From contig CAIWKE010000010.1 of NCBI GenBank assembly GCA_903913215.1, forward strand, positions 116,265-180,264: a DNA stretch of 64,000 nt. The letters run 5' to 3'. The notes below the pieces were generated by a model. It did no database searches. It was given only the letters and a program-made list of their open reading frames with translations, and was not told the DNA's origin. Origin of the DNA: an uncultured Holophagaceae bacterium (GTDB lineage Bacteria > Acidobacteriota > Holophagae > Holophagales > Holophagaceae). Made by a program: the position numbers and the translations under genes. Numbering within the stretch: position 1 is the first letter of the stretch; each line of letters starts with the position of its first letter. Below, in pieces: positions 62,650 to 64,000 of this stretch.

Positions 62650-64000
62650 TCAGCCTCTCCCAAGAGGTTCGAGGTGCTGCTGAAGTTCTCTCATGCTGAA
62701 GGGTTTCGACAGCAGGGTGACACCTGCATGGGCCGAGGCAAGTTCCAGGGCCGTCTGGTCGACCCGACCCGTGCTCAAGAGAACCGGCACCTTGGGGCGC
62801 AGCGCCCTCAGACGTGGCAGTGTGCCAATGCCACCCAACCCCGGCATGTTCATGTCGAGGATGACCAGATCGGGCTCGAACCCCGCTTCCAGCCTGGCAA
62901 GAGCTTCCTCACCGCTGCTGGCGGTGGTAACGCTGTGGCCGAGGACTTCGAGGATGGTCTGCATGGAACTCTGGATCAGTTCATCGTCATCCACGAGCAG
63001 CACCTTCATCACCAGGAGGGGGCTCAACATCTGGTCTATCTCTGAAGGGGCAGTGGTTGGATGGCTGCTCTCACAGGCCGGGAAGCGCATCCGAACACGC
63101 GTACCTTGGCTTGGCTCGCTCAGGATTTCCATCTGACCCCGGTGGGCCTTCACCGTTTGATAGACGATGGACAGGCCCAGGCCCGTCCCCTTGCCGATTC
63201 CCTTGGTAGTGAAGAAGGGGTCCATGGCCTTTTCAAGAATTTCTTTGGGCATCCCGGTCCCGGTGTCCTCCACCATGACTTCGATCCAGTCATTGTCGAC
63301 ATTCCTGGTGCGGAACGTGAGGGTGCCGTTATCTGGCATGGCATCCACGGCGTTGACGCAGAGGTTCATCAGCGCATGGGTTAGGGCGTTCACATCTCCG
63401 CTGATGGGCCGAAGGTCTGGGCCGAGGTCCAGAACTAGACGGATCTTGGATAACGTCGTGCTTTCCAGAAGATGAACTTCCTCCTGAAGCACAGCATTCA
63501 TATCCAGTTGGAATGTTTCGGCGGGGCTCTTCCGGGCAAAGGTCAGCAGACTCCTGACCATCTTGCCGCCACGCTCGGCAGCCTTAATGATCACTTCAAA
63601 GGCCCTTCTCGCGGGGCTCCCTGCGGGTTGAACTTCAATGTTGGCCGAGGCCAATCCGAGAATGGCCCCCAGTACGTTGTTCATGTCGTGAGCGATGCCT
63701 CCGGCTAGGCTGCCGAGGTTCTCCATCTTCTGGACATGATGAAGCTGTGCTTGGAGTTGCGTGTTCTGCTCCTCCACCAATTTCCGCTCGGTTATATCCT
63801 GAATCGTGCCAAGCATCCGAATTGGGATTGAATGCTCGTCGTATTCAATCTCTCCCGTCCCTTGGACCCAGCGTTCCTCTCCATCGTTGATACGGATGAT
63901 TTTGTACTGAAGGTCGAAACGCTTTCGTTCATCTACGACCTGCTTGTGATAGGCGAGTAGTTCATCGCGTGAATCAGGATGAATAAACCCAGCCCAGCCA
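62650..64000 (-). CDS. PAS-histidine kinase-receiver hybrid protein, N-terminus beyond the window
   Basis: At least 449 aa; the frame stays open to the window edge. From the edge inward: a PAS_3-type domain ([30 protein letters not shown], then [10 protein letters not shown]), HisKA with H in [14 protein letters not shown], HATPase (N box [36 protein letters not shown]) and a C-terminal receiver with phospho-Asp in [11 protein letters not shown] and Lys in LLSKPFS. An internal ATG at 63816 falls within the PAS end and is not the real start. This type of hybrid kinase senses a small signal through PAS and may relay phosphate to a separate HPt protein. No partner is visible. Base composition is higher in GC than in the island, so it probably belongs to the host. 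Confidence 0.92.
   Translation of the reverse strand, partial: GWAGFIHPDSRDELLAYHKQVVDERKRFDLQYKIIRINDGEERWVQGTGEIEYDEHSIPIRMLGTIQDITERKLVEEQNTQLQAQLHHVQKMENLGSLAGGIAHDMNNVLGAILGLASANIEVQPAGSPARRAFEVIIKAAERGGKMVRSLLTFARKSPAETFQLDMNAVLQEEVHLLESTTLSKIRLVLDLGPDLRPISGDVNALTHALMNLCVNAVDAMPDNGTLTFRTRNVDNDWIEVMVEDTGTGMPKEILEKAMDPFFTTKGIGKGTGLGLSIVYQTVKAHRGQMEILSEPSQGTRVRMRFPACESSHPTTAPSEIDQMLSPLLVMKVLLVDDDELIQSSMQTILEVLGHSVTTASSGEEALARLEAGFEPDLVILDMNMPGLGGIGTLPRLRALRPKVPVLLSTGRVDQTALELASAHAGVTLLSKPFSMRELQQHLEPLGRG

Noticed and set aside
45886..62650. Second copy of the tRNA-Val 3' end as attR
   Set aside because: I scanned the island and its right flank and saw no GGTTCGAGACCGCCCGCGCC-like copy, so no attachment site is annotated.

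Overview
The window reads as a chromosomal segment of a GC-rich, flagellated Gram-negative bacterium. The gene set (branched-chain-type E1 fused alpha+beta, small tetraheme cytochrome c, many Ig-like and beta-propeller lipoproteins, flhA-flhF-flhG-fliA-fliM-fliN, Hanks-type kinase with TPRs) fits an Acidobacteriota of the Holophagae/Geothrix type. That assignment is inferred from gene content only; no rRNA is present.

Layout. 1-16.5 kb: housekeeping and sensory genes. These are two tandem paralogous exported proteins (one cut by the window edge), a fused 2-oxoacid dehydrogenase E1, amtB, a short KdpD-like kinase with a KdpE-like regulator, bioB, a hemerythrin protein followed by a chemoreceptor, a three-gene unit (tetraheme cytochrome, HlyD-like adaptor, small membrane protein), valS, and a polysaccharide deacetylase. 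16.5-32.6 kb: large exported proteins (RCC1 propeller, Ig-repeat and BNR-like, lactonase-type propeller, BIG2-repeat and one unknown) around a MocR-type regulator and a Ser/Thr kinase. Four of these genes carry a bipartite motif, GTGGCCCA-N11-RAAAGCG, 53-58 nt from the start codon; I do not recognise it. 32.7-45.4 kb: zinc-ribbon protein, DnaQ-like exonuclease, a membrane protein, YraN, the flagellar operon flhA-flhF-flhG-fliA-fliM-fliN, a ferredoxin-like protein and glmS.

45.4-62.5 kb looks acquired. After two tiny membrane-protein genes and tRNA-Val(GAC), base composition becomes visibly less GC-rich. Next come Xis-like HTH genes (one apparently decayed), a DnaB-like helicase, a phage-type replication protein and an AT-rich region with a diverged tandem repeat (possible origin). 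Then follow PadR-DUF2812 and a same-strand run of exported hydrolases: CocE-type hydrolase, S10 carboxypeptidase, DUF885 peptidase and amidohydrolase. The far end has two unknown small genes, long perfect inverted repeats (oriT candidates), MobC and a relaxase. Together this suggests a replicating, mobilizable island carrying a peptide-degradation cargo under an autoregulated PadR promoter. No integrase and no second copy of the tRNA 3' end was found in the window, so its ends are unproven.

The last 1.35 kb is a PAS-histidine kinase-receiver hybrid on the minus strand, cut at its N-terminus by the window end. Several genes have a TAnnCT hexamer only 6-9 nt before the ATG, which suggests leaderless or near-leaderless mRNAs.
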